Shown: positions 1-9,063 of the stretch, piece by piece | How positions within the stretch are numbered: the first letter of the stretch is position 1 | Layout: each line of letters begins with the position of its first letter | Assembly: GCF_026241895.1 (NCBI RefSeq) | Contig: NZ_JAPJIV010000021.1 | Span: 62,001-126,000 of the forward strand | Length of the DNA: 64,000 nt | From: Pseudomonas sp. RIT-562 | GTDB taxonomy: Bacteria; Pseudomonadota; Gammaproteobacteria; Pseudomonadales; Pseudomonadaceae | Reading direction: 5' to 3' | Notes under the pieces: generated by a model | Told to the model about the DNA's origin: nothing | What the model saw: the letters and a program-made list of their open reading frames with translations, nothing else | The model's database searches: none | Program-made: the position numbers and the translations under genes

Positions 1-782
1 TCGACGTGCAACACCTGCATTTGCGCCTCGATGAGTTCAGTGAACTGCGTGAGCTGCAGGTGTTGAGTCATGCGCTGAATCAGATGCTTGCGCGCCTTGA
101 AGATGGATTCGCCCAGCTGTCACGTTTTTCCGAGGACCTCGCCCATGAGATGCGCACTCCACTGAGCAACCTGATGGGCCATACACAGCAGACCCTGCGG
201 CACAGTCGCTCAATCGAGGACTACCAGAACCTGCTGGTGTCCAATCAGGAAGAATACGAGCGCCTGGCGCGGATGATCGACAGCATGCTGTTTCTTGCCC
301 GCACCGAGCAGTCGGATGCGGCGGTGACGGCCACGCAGATTGACCTGCATGAGCTGATCGAGCAGCTATGTGAGTATTTTGAAGGGGTGGCGCAGGAGCG
401 CGATGTAGCGCTGGTCAACCAGGCCCATGATCGATTGGTGGCGGACCCAGGCCTGGTCCGCCGGGCCCTGGCCAACCTGCTGGCCAATGCCCTGCGTTAC
501 GCCACGCCCGATTCTGCAGTGACGATCAGCAGCCTATTGCTGCCGGACCGAGTGGAAATTACGGTACATAACCAGGGCCCGCCGATTGCGGCGCAACATC
601 TGCCGCGACTGTTCGAGCGCTTCTACCGCTGCGACCCGTCGCGCAATCAGCCGGATGATTCCGGTGGGTTGGGGTTGGCCATCGTTCGTTCGATCATGCA
701 ACTGCATGGCGGTTGGGTGACCGTTGCAAGTGACAAGTCCGGTACGCGTTTCAGCCTGGGTTTTCCGCTCGCCGACACTTGA
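1..782 (+). CDS. Heavy-metal-type sensor histidine kinase, 3' part
   Basis: This is the C-terminal part of a membrane sensor kinase whose start lies before the window; the frame is open from base 3. The visible protein has the end of a HAMP-like linker, a HisKA dimerisation domain with the H-box HEMRTPL (His codon at 144-146), and a HATPase_c domain with an N-box (NLLANALRYA) and a G-box (GGLGLAIV). It would autophosphorylate on the H-box His and pass the phosphate to a response regulator encoded upstream. Overall similarity is to CusS/CopS copper-type kinases, but the sensing domain is not visible, so the signal is not known. It ends 22 bases before the convergent proP-like gene. Confidence 0.85.
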   Translation, partial: DVQHLHLRLDEFSELRELQVLSHALNQMLARLEDGFAQLSRFSEDLAHEMRTPLSNLMGHTQQTLRHSRSIEDYQNLLVSNQEEYERLARMIDSMLFLARTEQSDAAVTATQIDLHELIEQLCEYFEGVAQERDVALVNQAHDRLVADPGLVRRALANLLANALRYATPDSAVTISSLLLPDRVEITVHNQGPPIAAQHLPRLFERFYRCDPSRNQPDDSGGLGLAIVRSIMQLHGGWVTVASDKSGTRFSLGFPLADT

Positions 783-804
783 GCGAATCACCCAGGCAAA
801 GCCG

Positions 805-2307
805 TTAGTCAATCCGCGGGTGCTGCTGCACCAGGCGCTCACGCTTGGCTTGCAGCTCGGCGATTTCGGCGTCGATGTCCTCGATTTTCTGCTCGATGTT
901 GTCGTGATGCTCCTGCAACAGCTCCTTTGCCTCCTCCAGGTCAGAAGCCGCTGGCGCTGCACCGCGCAGGGGTTTGTTGGCGGTCTCTTTCATCGTCACG
1001 CCGGTGACCAGCCCGACCACCGCAATCACCATCAGGTAATACGCCGGCATGTACAGGTCCTGGGTGCTTTCCACCAGCCAGGCGACGATGGCCGGTGTCA
1101 GGCCCGCGATCAGCACCGAGACGTTGAAGGCGCTGGCCAGCGCGCTATAGCGGATGTGCGTGGGAAACATCGCCGGCAGGGTGGAGGCCATGACCCCGAT
1201 GAAAAAATTCAGCAGCACGGCCAGCATCAGCAAGCCGGAAAAGATCAGGCCGAGCTTGCCGCTGTTGATCAGCATGAACGCCGGGATCGCCAGGCATAAC
1301 AGGCCGATGCTGCCGCAGATGATGAAGGGGCGGCGGCCGATCTTGTCGCTGATCAGCCCGATCAGCGGCTGCACGAACAACATGCCGACCATGATCGCGA
1401 TGATGATCAATACGCCATGATTTTCGCTGTAGTGCAGGTTGTGCATGAGGTAGCTGGGCATGTAGGTGAGCAGCATGTAGTAGGTGACGTTGGTCGCCGC
1501 CACCACGCCGATGCAAGTCAGGAGGCTGCGCCAGTGCTTGGTCGCGACTTCCTTGAACGATACTTTCGGCCCGCGCTCCAGGCCCTCGCGATCGTCCTGC
1601 TCCAGTTGCTCGACATGCTGCTGGAATGCCGGGGTCTCTTCCAGCGCATGACGCAGGTAGAGCCCGATCATGCCCAGGGGCAGGGCGAGGAAGAACGGCA
1701 GGCGCCAGCCCCATGACTCGAACTGTTCTTCACCGAGAATGGTTGAGATCAATACCACCACCCCGGCGCCCAGGACGAAACCGGCGATCGAGCCGAAATC
1801 GAGCCAGCTGCCGAGGAAGCCGCGCTTGCGGTCCGGCGCATATTCGGCGACGAAGATCGAGGCGCCGGTGTATTCCCCGCCGACGGAGAAACCCTGGGCC
1901 ATCTTCGCCAGCAGGAGCAGTATCGGCGCCCAGATGCCAATCGAGGCGTAGGACGGTATCAGCCCGATGGCGAAGGTGCTCAACGACATGATCACGATGG
2001 TGGCAGCCAGGACTTTCTGCCGGCCGTATTTGTCGCCCAGGGTGCCGAAAAACAAACCGCCCAGGGGCCGGATCAAAAAGGGCACCGAGAAGGTCGCCAG
2101 GGCGGCGATCATCTGCACGCCAGGGTCGGCTCCGGGGAAAAATACCTTGCCGAGGACATAGGCGACAAAACCGTACACGCCGAAGTCGAACCATTCCATG
2201 GCGTTGCCCAGTGCGGCGGCTGTTATCGCCTTGCGCATCTTGGTGTCGTCGACAATGGTGATGTCTTTCAACCCGATCGGATTGACGTTTTTATCAGATG
2301 ATTGCAT
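805..2307 (-). CDS. proP: ProP-like proline/betaine MFS symporter
   Basis: A 500-residue major facilitator with about twelve hydrophobic segments. It begins with a cytoplasmic stretch followed by the metabolite:H+ symporter signature ALGNAMEWFDFGVYGF, and has the GDKYGRQKVL loop typical of the family. The last 45 residues form a charged heptad-rich coiled coil, the hallmark of osmoregulatory ProP, and the length matches E. coli ProP. ProP takes up proline, glycine betaine and related osmolytes with protons when osmolality rises. The ATG at 2305-2307 was chosen over an upstream in-frame ATG because the 29 extra residues look non-coding. A dicarboxylate or other MHS-family substrate cannot be excluded. 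Confidence 0.8.
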   Translation of the reverse strand: MQSSDKNVNPIGLKDITIVDDTKMRKAITAAALGNAMEWFDFGVYGFVAYVLGKVFFPGADPGVQMIAALATFSVPFLIRPLGGLFFGTLGDKYGRQKVLAATIVIMSLSTFAIGLIPSYASIGIWAPILLLLAKMAQGFSVGGEYTGASIFVAEYAPDRKRGFLGSWLDFGSIAGFVLGAGVVVLISTILGEEQFESWGWRLPFFLALPLGMIGLYLRHALEETPAFQQHVEQLEQDDREGLERGPKVSFKEVATKHWRSLLTCIGVVAATNVTYYMLLTYMPSYLMHNLHYSENHGVLIIIAIMVGMLFVQPLIGLISDKIGRRPFIICGSIGLLCLAIPAFMLINSGKLGLIFSGLLMLAVLLNFFIGVMASTLPAMFPTHIRYSALASAFNVSVLIAGLTPAIVAWLVESTQDLYMPAYYLMVIAVVGLVTGVTMKETANKPLRGAAPAASDLEEAKELLQEHHDNIEQKIEDIDAEIAELQAKRERLVQQHPRID

Positions 2308-2515
2308 GCGAGCCACTCTGTAACTGATCAGTCTTGATGCAAGCCGCCCTCCCTGTGTAGCGCGGAATAGACGGGTTTGCCTTGGCCATGCCATCTTTTT
2401 GATGTCATGGCCTCTTGCAGTTCAGATACATCGAGACACTAAATAATTCACAGCTGGGCGTTATTTTTTGCTTGCGGCGCAACGTGGTGCGCAAAACGCC
2501 CTAATCGCTTACGCC

Positions 2516-2619
2516 CCTGTAGGAGCGAGCCTGCTCGCGATGGTCGTCAACGTAAACGCGAGAATCGCGGATGAGAGCGGTGTTGTTGAGTTTTTCGCGA
2601 GCAGGCTCGCTCCTACAGG
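2516..2619. repeat. REPIN: inverted pair of REP sequences
   Basis: The motif CCTGTAGGAGCGAGCCTGCT at 2516 recurs as its reverse complement ending at 2619, separated by about 55 bases. This is the standard Pseudomonas REP doublet. The 389-base gap between the ProP-like gene and the small gene at 2697 holds this element and otherwise nothing I recognise. Confidence 0.85.
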
Positions 2620-2696
2620 ATTAGAGGTGTTTACGAACTAAAAACTGACCATGCGGTCAGGATAATCAGCAGCACTTCTTTCATTCCGAGGACCAC

Positions 2697-2927
2697 ATGA
2701 TGCGCAATTTCACTGTGCAATACCTGTTCAACGGCGAATCCCGCTCTCACGTGTTTGAGCTCAAGCAAGCGCAATTACCTGCCCACGATGCAGCCATGCA
2801 TCTGTTGGAACTGCATTTGGGGGATGCGGAAAACGGCTTGATCATGCCCCCAGCGGATGCAACTCCGGAAGAGATCCTGCAACAAGCCGAGGTGGTTGGG
2901 CTGACGCAGATTCAGGTCCTCGACTAG
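2697..2927 (+). CDS. Small conserved Pseudomonas protein, function unknown
   Basis: A 76-residue soluble protein starting MMRNFTVQYLFNGESRSH. The second ATG at 2700 is an equally possible start. There is no signal peptide, membrane segment or cysteine motif. The first half alternates in a beta-strand-like pattern, and the C-terminal half contains TPEEILQQAEVVGLTQIQVL, which reads as a helix and final strand. It is flanked by a REPIN upstream and an AraC regulator downstream in the same direction, but the 143-base gap argues against a shared operon. Codon pattern and good reading support a real gene. I do not assign a function. Confidence 0.7.
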   Translation: MMRNFTVQYLFNGESRSHVFELKQAQLPAHDAAMHLLELHLGDAENGLIMPPADATPEEILQQAEVVGLTQIQVLD

Positions 2928-3070
2928 GCGCATTCCCCTTGGAAATGCAATGCATTGCATAAAATTAATGAATTTCTATGATCAAGGCGCTGCACAAATT
3001 CTTCTAAACATGCCTCGCCAATGCACGGTAAGTTAACCATCCGCACTGCCTTGACCCCCTGGAGCCGCCC

Positions 3071-3907
3071 GTGAATAAACGCAACTGGATCGAGCTGTCC
3101 CAGGATGCCGATACCGGGATTGAATCGATTCGGGCGCATTTCCAGGGGCATGCCTACGACCCGCACTGGCACGACAGTTTTCTGGTCGGAGTGACGGAGC
3201 AGGGCGTGCAGCAGTTCAATTGTCGGCGAGTGCGGCATTTCAGTACGCCGGGCAAGGTGTTCCTGCTGGAGCCGGGGGAAATCCACGACGGTCACGCGCC
3301 GACGGAGGAGGGGTTCACTTACTCCATGCTGTACCTTGATCCGCACTGGCTGGAGCGTGAATTGCTGGCCTTGTTCGAGCAGGCGCCGAGCAACGGTCAG
3401 CCGGGTTTTGCCGACACCCTGAGTCAGGACCCGCGCCTGGCCACAGCCGTCTCCCAAGCTTTTTATGCGCTGCACGCCGGCGAGCTGCGCATGGTCCGCC
3501 AGAATGCCATCGACGCCTTGCTGGCCTCGCTGACTGATCACCTGGAGTGGCGTAAGCGGCAGGCCCTGGACCCGCGCCTGCCGCTGGTGGCCCAGGTGGC
3601 ACGGGATTATCTGCACGCGCATGCCTTTGAGGACATCGGGCTGGATGATCTGGCGCGGACCTGTGGGGTGGATCGTTTTCGGCTGAGCCGGGCGTTCAAG
3701 GCCGCTTTCGGCTTGGCGCCGCATGCTTATCTGATCCAGCTGCGCCTGGCCAGGGCGCGACAGCTGCTGGCGCGAGGTGAGTCGCCGGCCCAGGTGGCCA
3801 GTGCCCTTGGTTTCGCCGATCAAAGCCATTTAGGCCGCTGGTTTCGCCGCGCCTACCAGCTCACGCCTGCAGATTACCGCAAGCGCTGCTCAAACCTTCC
3901 AGACTGA
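3071..3907 (+). CDS. AraC-family transcriptional regulator
   Basis: A 278-residue regulator. The N-terminal half is a cupin-like AraC-binding domain (HWHDSFLVGVTEQGVQQF, LEPGEIHDGH), and the C-terminal 100 residues carry two helix-turn-helix motifs (LDDLARTCGVDRFRLSRAFK and PAQVASALGFADQSHLGRWF). It starts with GTG at 3071, preceded by GGAG at a good distance. Only 50 bases separate its stop from the LysE-type exporter downstream. AraC regulators next to LysE/RhtB exporters commonly control that exporter, so this one is probably a ligand-responsive activator of it. The ligand is unknown. Confidence 0.88.
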   Translation: MNKRNWIELSQDADTGIESIRAHFQGHAYDPHWHDSFLVGVTEQGVQQFNCRRVRHFSTPGKVFLLEPGEIHDGHAPTEEGFTYSMLYLDPHWLERELLALFEQAPSNGQPGFADTLSQDPRLATAVSQAFYALHAGELRMVRQNAIDALLASLTDHLEWRKRQALDPRLPLVAQVARDYLHAHAFEDIGLDDLARTCGVDRFRLSRAFKAAFGLAPHAYLIQLRLARARQLLARGESPAQVASALGFADQSHLGRWFRRAYQLTPADYRKRCSNLPD

Positions 3908-3957
3908 ACTGCGCGTTGCCGCGACCATGGCCTCCTGATCATCAAGGAGTGTTCGCC

Positions 3958-4554
3958 ATGGAGTCACTGCTGCCGTTCCTGCTGTTTGCATTCGTCGCCT
4001 CGATCACGCCGGGGCCGACCAATATCCTGGTGTTAAGTCACAGCTCACGGCGCGGGCTGGTTGCGACGCTGCCGATGATTGTCGGCGCCTGCGCGGCGGC
4101 GGCGCTGATTGTGCTGGCGGTTGGGATTGGGGTCGGCGAGACGCTGCTGCAGTATCCGCGAGTGCAGCAAGCCATGGCCTGGGGCGGAGTGCTCTGGTTG
4201 AGTTGGCTGGCCTGGCAGATATTGCGCAGCGCACCGCCGTCCCTGGCCGCTACCGGCCGGCCTGACGAGGGATTCGGGGTGATGAGCGCTGCGGCACTAC
4301 AGCTGGTCAATCCGAAAGTCTGGATGATGGCTGTGGCGGTAGTCAGCGTGTTTGCCAGTGACGGCGACGAGGCCTTGCAGGTGCTGAAGTTGTCGATAGC
4401 TTTTTTGCTGGTGTCCGTGCCCTGCATGACCCTGTGGGCCTTACTCGGCGTTGGCAGCGCCCGGGCCTTTGCTTCGCCCCGGGCGTTCAGCCGGATGAAC
4501 ACGGCGTTGGCTTTGTTGCTGCTGGTATCGGCATGGGTCACCGTGGTGGTGTAG
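3958..4554 (+). CDS. LysE/RhtB-family amino acid exporter
   Basis: A 198-residue inner-membrane protein with about six hydrophobic helices. The family signature near the N-terminus is ITPGPTNILVLSHSSRRG, and the later segment LVNPKVWMMAV is also typical. Members export amino acids such as lysine, threonine or homoserine lactone, driven by the proton gradient. The ATG at 3958 has AAGGAGT nine bases upstream; the upstream in-frame ATG at 3916 lies in the intergenic region and was rejected. It follows the AraC gene and is likely co-transcribed with it. The substrate cannot be read from sequence. Confidence 0.88.
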   Translation: MESLLPFLLFAFVASITPGPTNILVLSHSSRRGLVATLPMIVGACAAAALIVLAVGIGVGETLLQYPRVQQAMAWGGVLWLSWLAWQILRSAPPSLAATGRPDEGFGVMSAAALQLVNPKVWMMAVAVVSVFASDGDEALQVLKLSIAFLLVSVPCMTLWALLGVGSARAFASPRAFSRMNTALALLLLVSAWVTVVV

Positions 4555-4560
4555 GTCGTA

Positions 4561-4612
4561 CGTGCCGGCGATGGCGATCTTGTGGGCGCCATCGCTGGCA
4601 AGCCGGATCAGC
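4561..4612. repeat. Degenerate REP doublet
   Basis: GCCGGCGATGGCGATCTTG is followed by GCCATCGCTGGCAAGCC on the opposite orientation. This is the core of the same REPIN type seen at 10907 and 11016, but without the outer GTAGGAGC ends. It sits directly after the LysE-type gene. Confidence 0.6.
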
Positions 4613-4669
4613 TTTCACCGCAGAACCATACGCCCGGCGTGAAGCCTTCAAAGGCTAGGCAAAGCCAGC

Positions 4670-5230
4670 CTAAGTGGACAGTGAAATGGCCAGGTCGAAC
4701 GCAGTGATGGGCACATAGATCAGGGTGATGATCGAATACGCCTTACGTGACCTGGCGAGGAATGCGCAGACCGGCAGGATGATCATGATCACATCCAGCG
4801 CTCCCCATAACGCGATCGGCGAGGCATGGAACAACGCCACGTTGACGCACAGCCCGAGCAGCAGGTAAGTCGACAGCGACAGCAGCGCATAGCGGCCGTC
4901 CTGTTCGAAATAGATACGCAGGCCGTGCTGCTCGTCTTCACTGCGGCTGGGCACCAACAGTGCGGCGGCGACAAACAGCGATAACGCCAGGAGCACCAGC
5001 AGCAGGAATTCGAGGAACGAGAAGGTGGTCTTGACCGCTGGCAGCGAGTTCACCGCCCACCAGAAATCCAGTTGGGTGGCGAACAGCATCACTGCCCAAA
5101 CAAGGGGCACCCAGTCCGGTTTGGCAATCCGGCGGATGCGGAACACGGTCAGGGCACCCAGGAGCAGGCGGGTAACGGACAACCCCAGGATCATGGAGAG
5201 CACCGTGGCTACGATGGCGAAGTTGCTCAT
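4670..5230 (-). CDS. Hypothetical multi-pass membrane protein
   Basis: A 186-residue protein with five to six hydrophobic stretches, including the first 30 residues (MSNFAIVATVLSMILGLSVT) and a long Leu/Val-rich segment near residues 70-95. A short polar loop containing SRSEDEQHG lies in the middle. No enzyme motif is visible. The start at 5230 was taken because the upstream alternative adds a twelve-residue non-hydrophobic leader and the sequence GGAGGG lies just before this ATG. It stands alone between a convergent exporter gene and a TonB-receptor gene. Function unknown. Confidence 0.7.
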   Translation of the reverse strand: MSNFAIVATVLSMILGLSVTRLLLGALTVFRIRRIAKPDWVPLVWAVMLFATQLDFWWAVNSLPAVKTTFSFLEFLLLVLLALSLFVAAALLVPSRSEDEQHGLRIYFEQDGRYALLSLSTYLLLGLCVNVALFHASPIALWGALDVIMIILPVCAFLARSRKAYSIITLIYVPITAFDLAISLST

Positions 5231-5313
5231 CACACCTCCCTCTGATACGGCCGATCTACGCAACATGGAAAAGTTTTCGCAAGCGTAGACCAGCCCTCAG
5301 CGGCGTGCAGGTC

Positions 5314-7440
5314 TCAACGCAAGCTCCAGGACACCCCGGCATACACGCCCAGGCCTTCGCCTGGCGTCGACCGTGCGGCATCCAGGCCCTTGTCGTCGTA
5401 GCCCGGTGTGACGGTGGCGGCGTAATGTTTGTTGGTCAGGTTGCGCAGGTCCAGCCAGGTTTGCCAGTCGTCCTTGGGCGAGTTGTAGCCGACGGTTGCA
5501 CCAAATAACGCATAAGGGTCGGCGTAATAACTGTTGGCGTAATCGACCGCCACCTTGGACACCCACTGCGTGTTCAGCCCGGCGAAGAAGCCCTGGGGCC
5601 AGTCGTAGCGCAGTTCGCCCTGGTAGTAATGCATCGGCAGGCCCGGCAGGCGGTTGTCGCCGAAGCGGTCGTCATCGCGGTAATGGAAATCACTGAAGGT
5701 GTAGCTTTGGCGCAGGCTCAGCTGGCCACCGTCTTCCCGGGACCAGAGGTTGCTCTGCAGGCCGGCTTCGACGCCCTGGTGCGCGGTGGGGCTGGCGTTG
5801 AGCTCGTAAGGCGTGGTGGCATTGGCGTCTGGCAGCACAGAAAGCAATTCGTGGTGCACCTGGGTGTAGTACCAGGCGAGGCTCCATTGGCCCAGCCGGC
5901 TGTCGCCGCGGCCGCCGAGTTCCAGGGTGGTTGCGGTCTGGTTTTGCAGCTTGACCGGGTCGCGTTGAGTGCCCGTGGCCGCGCCGCTGCCCGCCGGGAA
6001 GCGCTGGTTGGCGCTGTAGATCAGCGACCAGGGATGTGGTCCTTCGACGGATCGGCTGAGGTTGCCGAACAGTTGCAGGTCAGGTGTCACCTGGTAACGC
6101 AGGCCCAGGCGCGGGGCGTAGTCCCAGTCATTGAGACTGGTCTTGCCGCCACCGTCCGGGTAGGTCACGGCGCTTTCGCGGCGGGTATAGATGGCCGCGA
6201 GGCCGGTGGTCAGCCACAGGTCGTCGGCGATCTGCAGGTCGTTGCCCGCGTGCAGCACAGTGTCCGAACCCTGGTAGGTGAAATTGCGCATGGCGGTGCC
6301 GGGCGCGTACCCGGCGGTGTTGCCGGTGGGGATGCGCACCGATTCGCTGGCGCCGGCGTTGGGCAGGTGTTTGGTCACCCGCAGCCCGACAGTGCTTTGG
6401 CTTTCCAGGCCCCACAGCGTATCGCGCCGCTTGTAGTCGAACGTGCCGCTGACATCCGAGTACGCCACCTTCAAACGGTTAGGGCCTTCGCGCAGGTCCA
6501 TCGGATAGTCGTGGTAGACCAGCCCGGTCTGGATGCTCGAGTCGTCATCGATGAACCAGGTGGTCTTGTTGCCGATAAAAGTGCTGCCCGGCTGGTCACG
6601 GCTGTCGTTTCGCGCAACATACGCCGGGTTGGCGGCCCGTGAGTCATGCTCGATGGAGTACTTGGTGACACGGCCGGCGAGGTCGTTGTCTGTCTGGCGG
6701 TGCCGCAGGTAGAAGCGCGTTTCCAGGTTCGGGTGGAAGCGATAACCGAAGTTGGCGATCACCCCCTGGCTTTTGCTGGCGGTGTGATCCTGATACCCGT
6801 CGGCGCTGGCGTCGGTCACTGCCACGTAGTAGTCAACGGCGCCCAACACTTGCCCGGAACTGATCTGGCGCTGCTGATAGCCGTGGCTACCCATGGCGTA
6901 GCGCACCTGCAATTTCGCAGCGTCGTAGCCGGTATGGCTGACGTAGTCGATAGCCCCACCCAAGGCCAACGCACCGCGATCAAAGCCGTTGGCGCCACGC
7001 AGCACTTCCACATGATCGAGCCACAGCGGCTCCAGCAACTCATAAGGCGTGCCCCCCGGACCGGTCAACGGCAGGCCGTCGAGCATGGCGTACAACCCCG
7101 AAGCGTGGGCGCCCGGTGCGCGGTTGATCCCCGAGCCGCGGATCGAGATTTTCACCCCTTCGTTGCCCGCAGACTGCGCATAAATCCCCGGCTGGTACGC
7201 CAGCACATCCTGATTACTGGCAACTCGACCCTGCAGCGGACGGCGCAGGTCGACCACATTAGTGCCGCCGGGCACTTGGGCCAGCCGCTCCCTGGCGTCC
7301 TCGACCGACTGGTCTGCGCCGCCTTGGCCGTCGGCTTCGATCAACACCTGTCCCAGCTCCATGCCCTGGGCTGCAGCGCTGACCGGGCAGGCAAGGGCCA
7401 GGCCCAGCAGGGCTGCCGGGAAGGAATTGGGTGAGGGCAT
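5314..7440 (-). CDS. TonB-dependent outer-membrane receptor
   Basis: A 708-residue outer-membrane receptor. Residues 1 to about 25 are a signal peptide ending PVSAAA|QG. A plug domain follows, with the landmarks DVLAYQPGIYAQ, IRGSGINR and VEVLRGANGFDRGALALGGAI. The rest is a beta-barrel with alternating aromatic strands to the C-terminus (NLTNKHYAATVTPG, GVYAGVSWSLR). Such receptors import iron chelates or other scarce ligands using TonB-ExbBD energy. Composition resembles the FecA-like group (COG4772). No Fur box could be recognised upstream, and no sigma/anti-sigma pair is adjacent, so the ligand is open. The start at 7440 is preceded by CGGAG; a longer upstream frame was rejected because it lacks signal-peptide character. 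Confidence 0.88.
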   Translation of the reverse strand: MPSPNSFPAALLGLALACPVSAAAQGMELGQVLIEADGQGGADQSVEDARERLAQVPGGTNVVDLRRPLQGRVASNQDVLAYQPGIYAQSAGNEGVKISIRGSGINRAPGAHASGLYAMLDGLPLTGPGGTPYELLEPLWLDHVEVLRGANGFDRGALALGGAIDYVSHTGYDAAKLQVRYAMGSHGYQQRQISSGQVLGAVDYYVAVTDASADGYQDHTASKSQGVIANFGYRFHPNLETRFYLRHRQTDNDLAGRVTKYSIEHDSRAANPAYVARNDSRDQPGSTFIGNKTTWFIDDDSSIQTGLVYHDYPMDLREGPNRLKVAYSDVSGTFDYKRRDTLWGLESQSTVGLRVTKHLPNAGASESVRIPTGNTAGYAPGTAMRNFTYQGSDTVLHAGNDLQIADDLWLTTGLAAIYTRRESAVTYPDGGGKTSLNDWDYAPRLGLRYQVTPDLQLFGNLSRSVEGPHPWSLIYSANQRFPAGSGAATGTQRDPVKLQNQTATTLELGGRGDSRLGQWSLAWYYTQVHHELLSVLPDANATTPYELNASPTAHQGVEAGLQSNLWSREDGGQLSLRQSYTFSDFHYRDDDRFGDNRLPGLPMHYYQGELRYDWPQGFFAGLNTQWVSKVAVDYANSYYADPYALFGATVGYNSPKDDWQTWLDLRNLTNKHYAATVTPGYDDKGLDAARSTPGEGLGVYAGVSWSLR

Positions 7441-7550
7441 AGGGAAACTCCGGGTGAATGCGGCGGGCAGTGAGAAGTGCGACGCAGCCAACGCCGAAGG
7501 GAGCACATAACTGCCGAAAAACTAACGCCGCCGATTCCCTCGCCGGATGA

Positions 7551-8000
7551 TCAATTCACCGTGTTCCCTCGTTTGATATCACCGCAAAAAATATCGAGGT
7601 TGCCACTGTCCGGCGCAGTCCGCACGACGACCGAGTACTCGCCGGCCAGCAACACGGGCAGCTCCACCGGCGCACTCCTTGAAAATATCCAGCCGCGAAT
7701 GGCCTGGCGCTCGGTGTTGACCTGATCGTTCATCGTGTAGGCGACGGGGCCGGGCTGCTCGCAACTGCCTTTGTTGATAAAGGTGTAAAGGCGCAACGGC
7801 AGGGATGCCCCGGTCGGAACGCCACTGATGATGAAATTGAATCCGGTTTTCTTGCCCCAGCTGGCCAGGGTGACGTTGCCGATTTGCCCGGTGTTATGCC
7901 GGGTAGCCTGCAGCGCCACGGACACTCCCTTCTGGGCTGGAGTGGTGCACCCGACCAGGGTGATGGTGATCAGCAATGCCAACGAGTTTCTGAATTTCAT
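7551..8000 (-). CDS. Hypothetical lipoprotein
   Basis: A 149-residue exported lipoprotein. The N-terminus MKFRNSLALLITITLVGC is a signal peptide ending in the lipobox LVGC, so it should be lipidated on Cys18. The mature part is beta-rich (NVTLASWGKKTGFNFIIS, YSVVVRTAPDSGNLDIFCGD) and contains two further cysteines that could pair. It ends 110 bases from the TonB-receptor start and is divergent from the stress-protein gene. I do not recognise a named family. Confidence 0.75.
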   Translation of the reverse strand: MKFRNSLALLITITLVGCTTPAQKGVSVALQATRHNTGQIGNVTLASWGKKTGFNFIISGVPTGASLPLRLYTFINKGSCEQPGPVAYTMNDQVNTERQAIRGWIFSRSAPVELPVLLAGEYSVVVRTAPDSGNLDIFCGDIKRGNTVN

Positions 8001-8290
8001 TTCGAATCTCCAGAGTGGAAAAACTGCACTGGTAGATTAGTACGTCCAGGAATTAAGCGAGCACGGACGAAAAACGCCGCTGCCGGACAGATCGCGCATG
8101 GATTTTTTCCGCTGGGCAATCTGGAAAATCAGGTGTCGCTGTAGTGCGGATAGTAGCCAACCCAAGTGTGGCGATTGCTGCGTGGGGCGCACTCATACAG
8201 TGCTCACAAGTCAGTTATCGGGGGATTTGGCCGTTGCTAGACTCGCGATCTCTGCAGTTTTCTTATCCAGCAATCAAAACGGGATCAATG

Positions 8291-8716
8291 ATGTTCAGTG
8301 AAATCCTGGTGGCCATCAATGGCAATGTCCAGAGCGACAAGGTCCTTCAGTTGGCCATGAGAGTGGCCCATGACTCGACGCGGGTGCATGTGGTGAGTGT
8401 GATCGCGCTTGAGTTCAGTGCGCCTGATCTCGAGTCCCGGCAGGCATCTCCGGCTTCGTGGGCAGAGCAGCTGCACTGCGAAGAAATTGTCGAAAAGGCC
8501 CGGCGGTTGCTTGAGGCTCGGCATATTGAGTGCACGGCTGAGGTTGTTGCGGGTGACCCTGAGCACGCCATCTGCAACCATGCCAGAGAGCTGGGCTGCG
8601 ATTTGATTGTGATGGGGCATCACCATATGTCGACGTTTGAGCGGCTGGTGGGAAACTCGGTGGCGTATGAGGTTTTGCAGAATGCTCCTTGTCCGATTCT
8701 GATTGAGGTGGGGTAA
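8291..8716 (+). CDS. Universal stress protein (UspA family)
   Basis: A 141-residue single Usp domain. It begins MFSEILVAINGN and carries the ATP-binding pattern near the C-terminus, GHHHMSTFERLVGNSVAYEV, which fits the G-2x-G-9x-G(S/T) motif in relaxed form. It ends with APCPILIEV, the usual last strand. Members protect cells during stasis or low oxygen by an incompletely known mechanism. Two adjacent ATGs (8288 and 8291) are possible; the second is better spaced from GGGA. The 287-base upstream gap shared with the divergent lipoprotein gene probably holds both promoters. Confidence 0.88.
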   Translation: MFSEILVAINGNVQSDKVLQLAMRVAHDSTRVHVVSVIALEFSAPDLESRQASPASWAEQLHCEEIVEKARRLLEARHIECTAEVVAGDPEHAICNHARELGCDLIVMGHHHMSTFERLVGNSVAYEVLQNAPCPILIEVG

Positions 8717-9056
8717 GTGTCGCCACTTATCCTGTGGGAGCAAAGCTTGCTCGCGATGGACGCTGACGCGTACCTACTGAATAAATACGTCCCGTGTAGG
8801 AGCCGGCTTGCCGGCGATGGACGTCAACGATAACGCGGGAAGTCTGATTCACCGCAGCACCCTCAGGCTCATCGCGAGCAGGCTCGCTCCTACAGGTCCT
8901 TGGGCCGGGTAAATAAATCTGACCCCATTTTGAAGTGTTGCCACTTATCCTGTGGGAGCAAAGCTTGCTCGCGATGGACGTCAACGATAGCGCCGGAAGT
9001 CTGATTCACCGCAGCACCCTCAGGCTCATCGCGAGCAGGCTCGCTCCTACAGGTTC
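8717..9056. repeat. Composite of REP elements with an internal direct duplication
   Basis: This gap between the stress-protein gene and the flavoprotein gene is filled with REP sequences. CCACTTATCCTGTGGGAGCA occurs at about 8722 and again at about 8941. The stretch from GATGGACGTCAACGATA to GCTCGCTCCTACAGG occurs at 8816-8897 and again at 8973-9053 with only a few differences. A further REP of the CCGGCTTGCCGGCGATGG type lies at about 8803. The pattern suggests duplication of a whole REPIN with flanking DNA, followed by insertion of another REP type in one copy. Confidence 0.8.
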
Positions 9057-9063
9057 GTGAGTT

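Noticed and set aside
1154..1716. Plus-strand frames opposite the ProP-like gene
   Set aside because: They mirror membrane-helix codons of the transporter on the other strand.
2924..3829. 301-residue antisense frame over the AraC gene
   Set aside because: The plus-strand AraC domain motifs are unmistakable.
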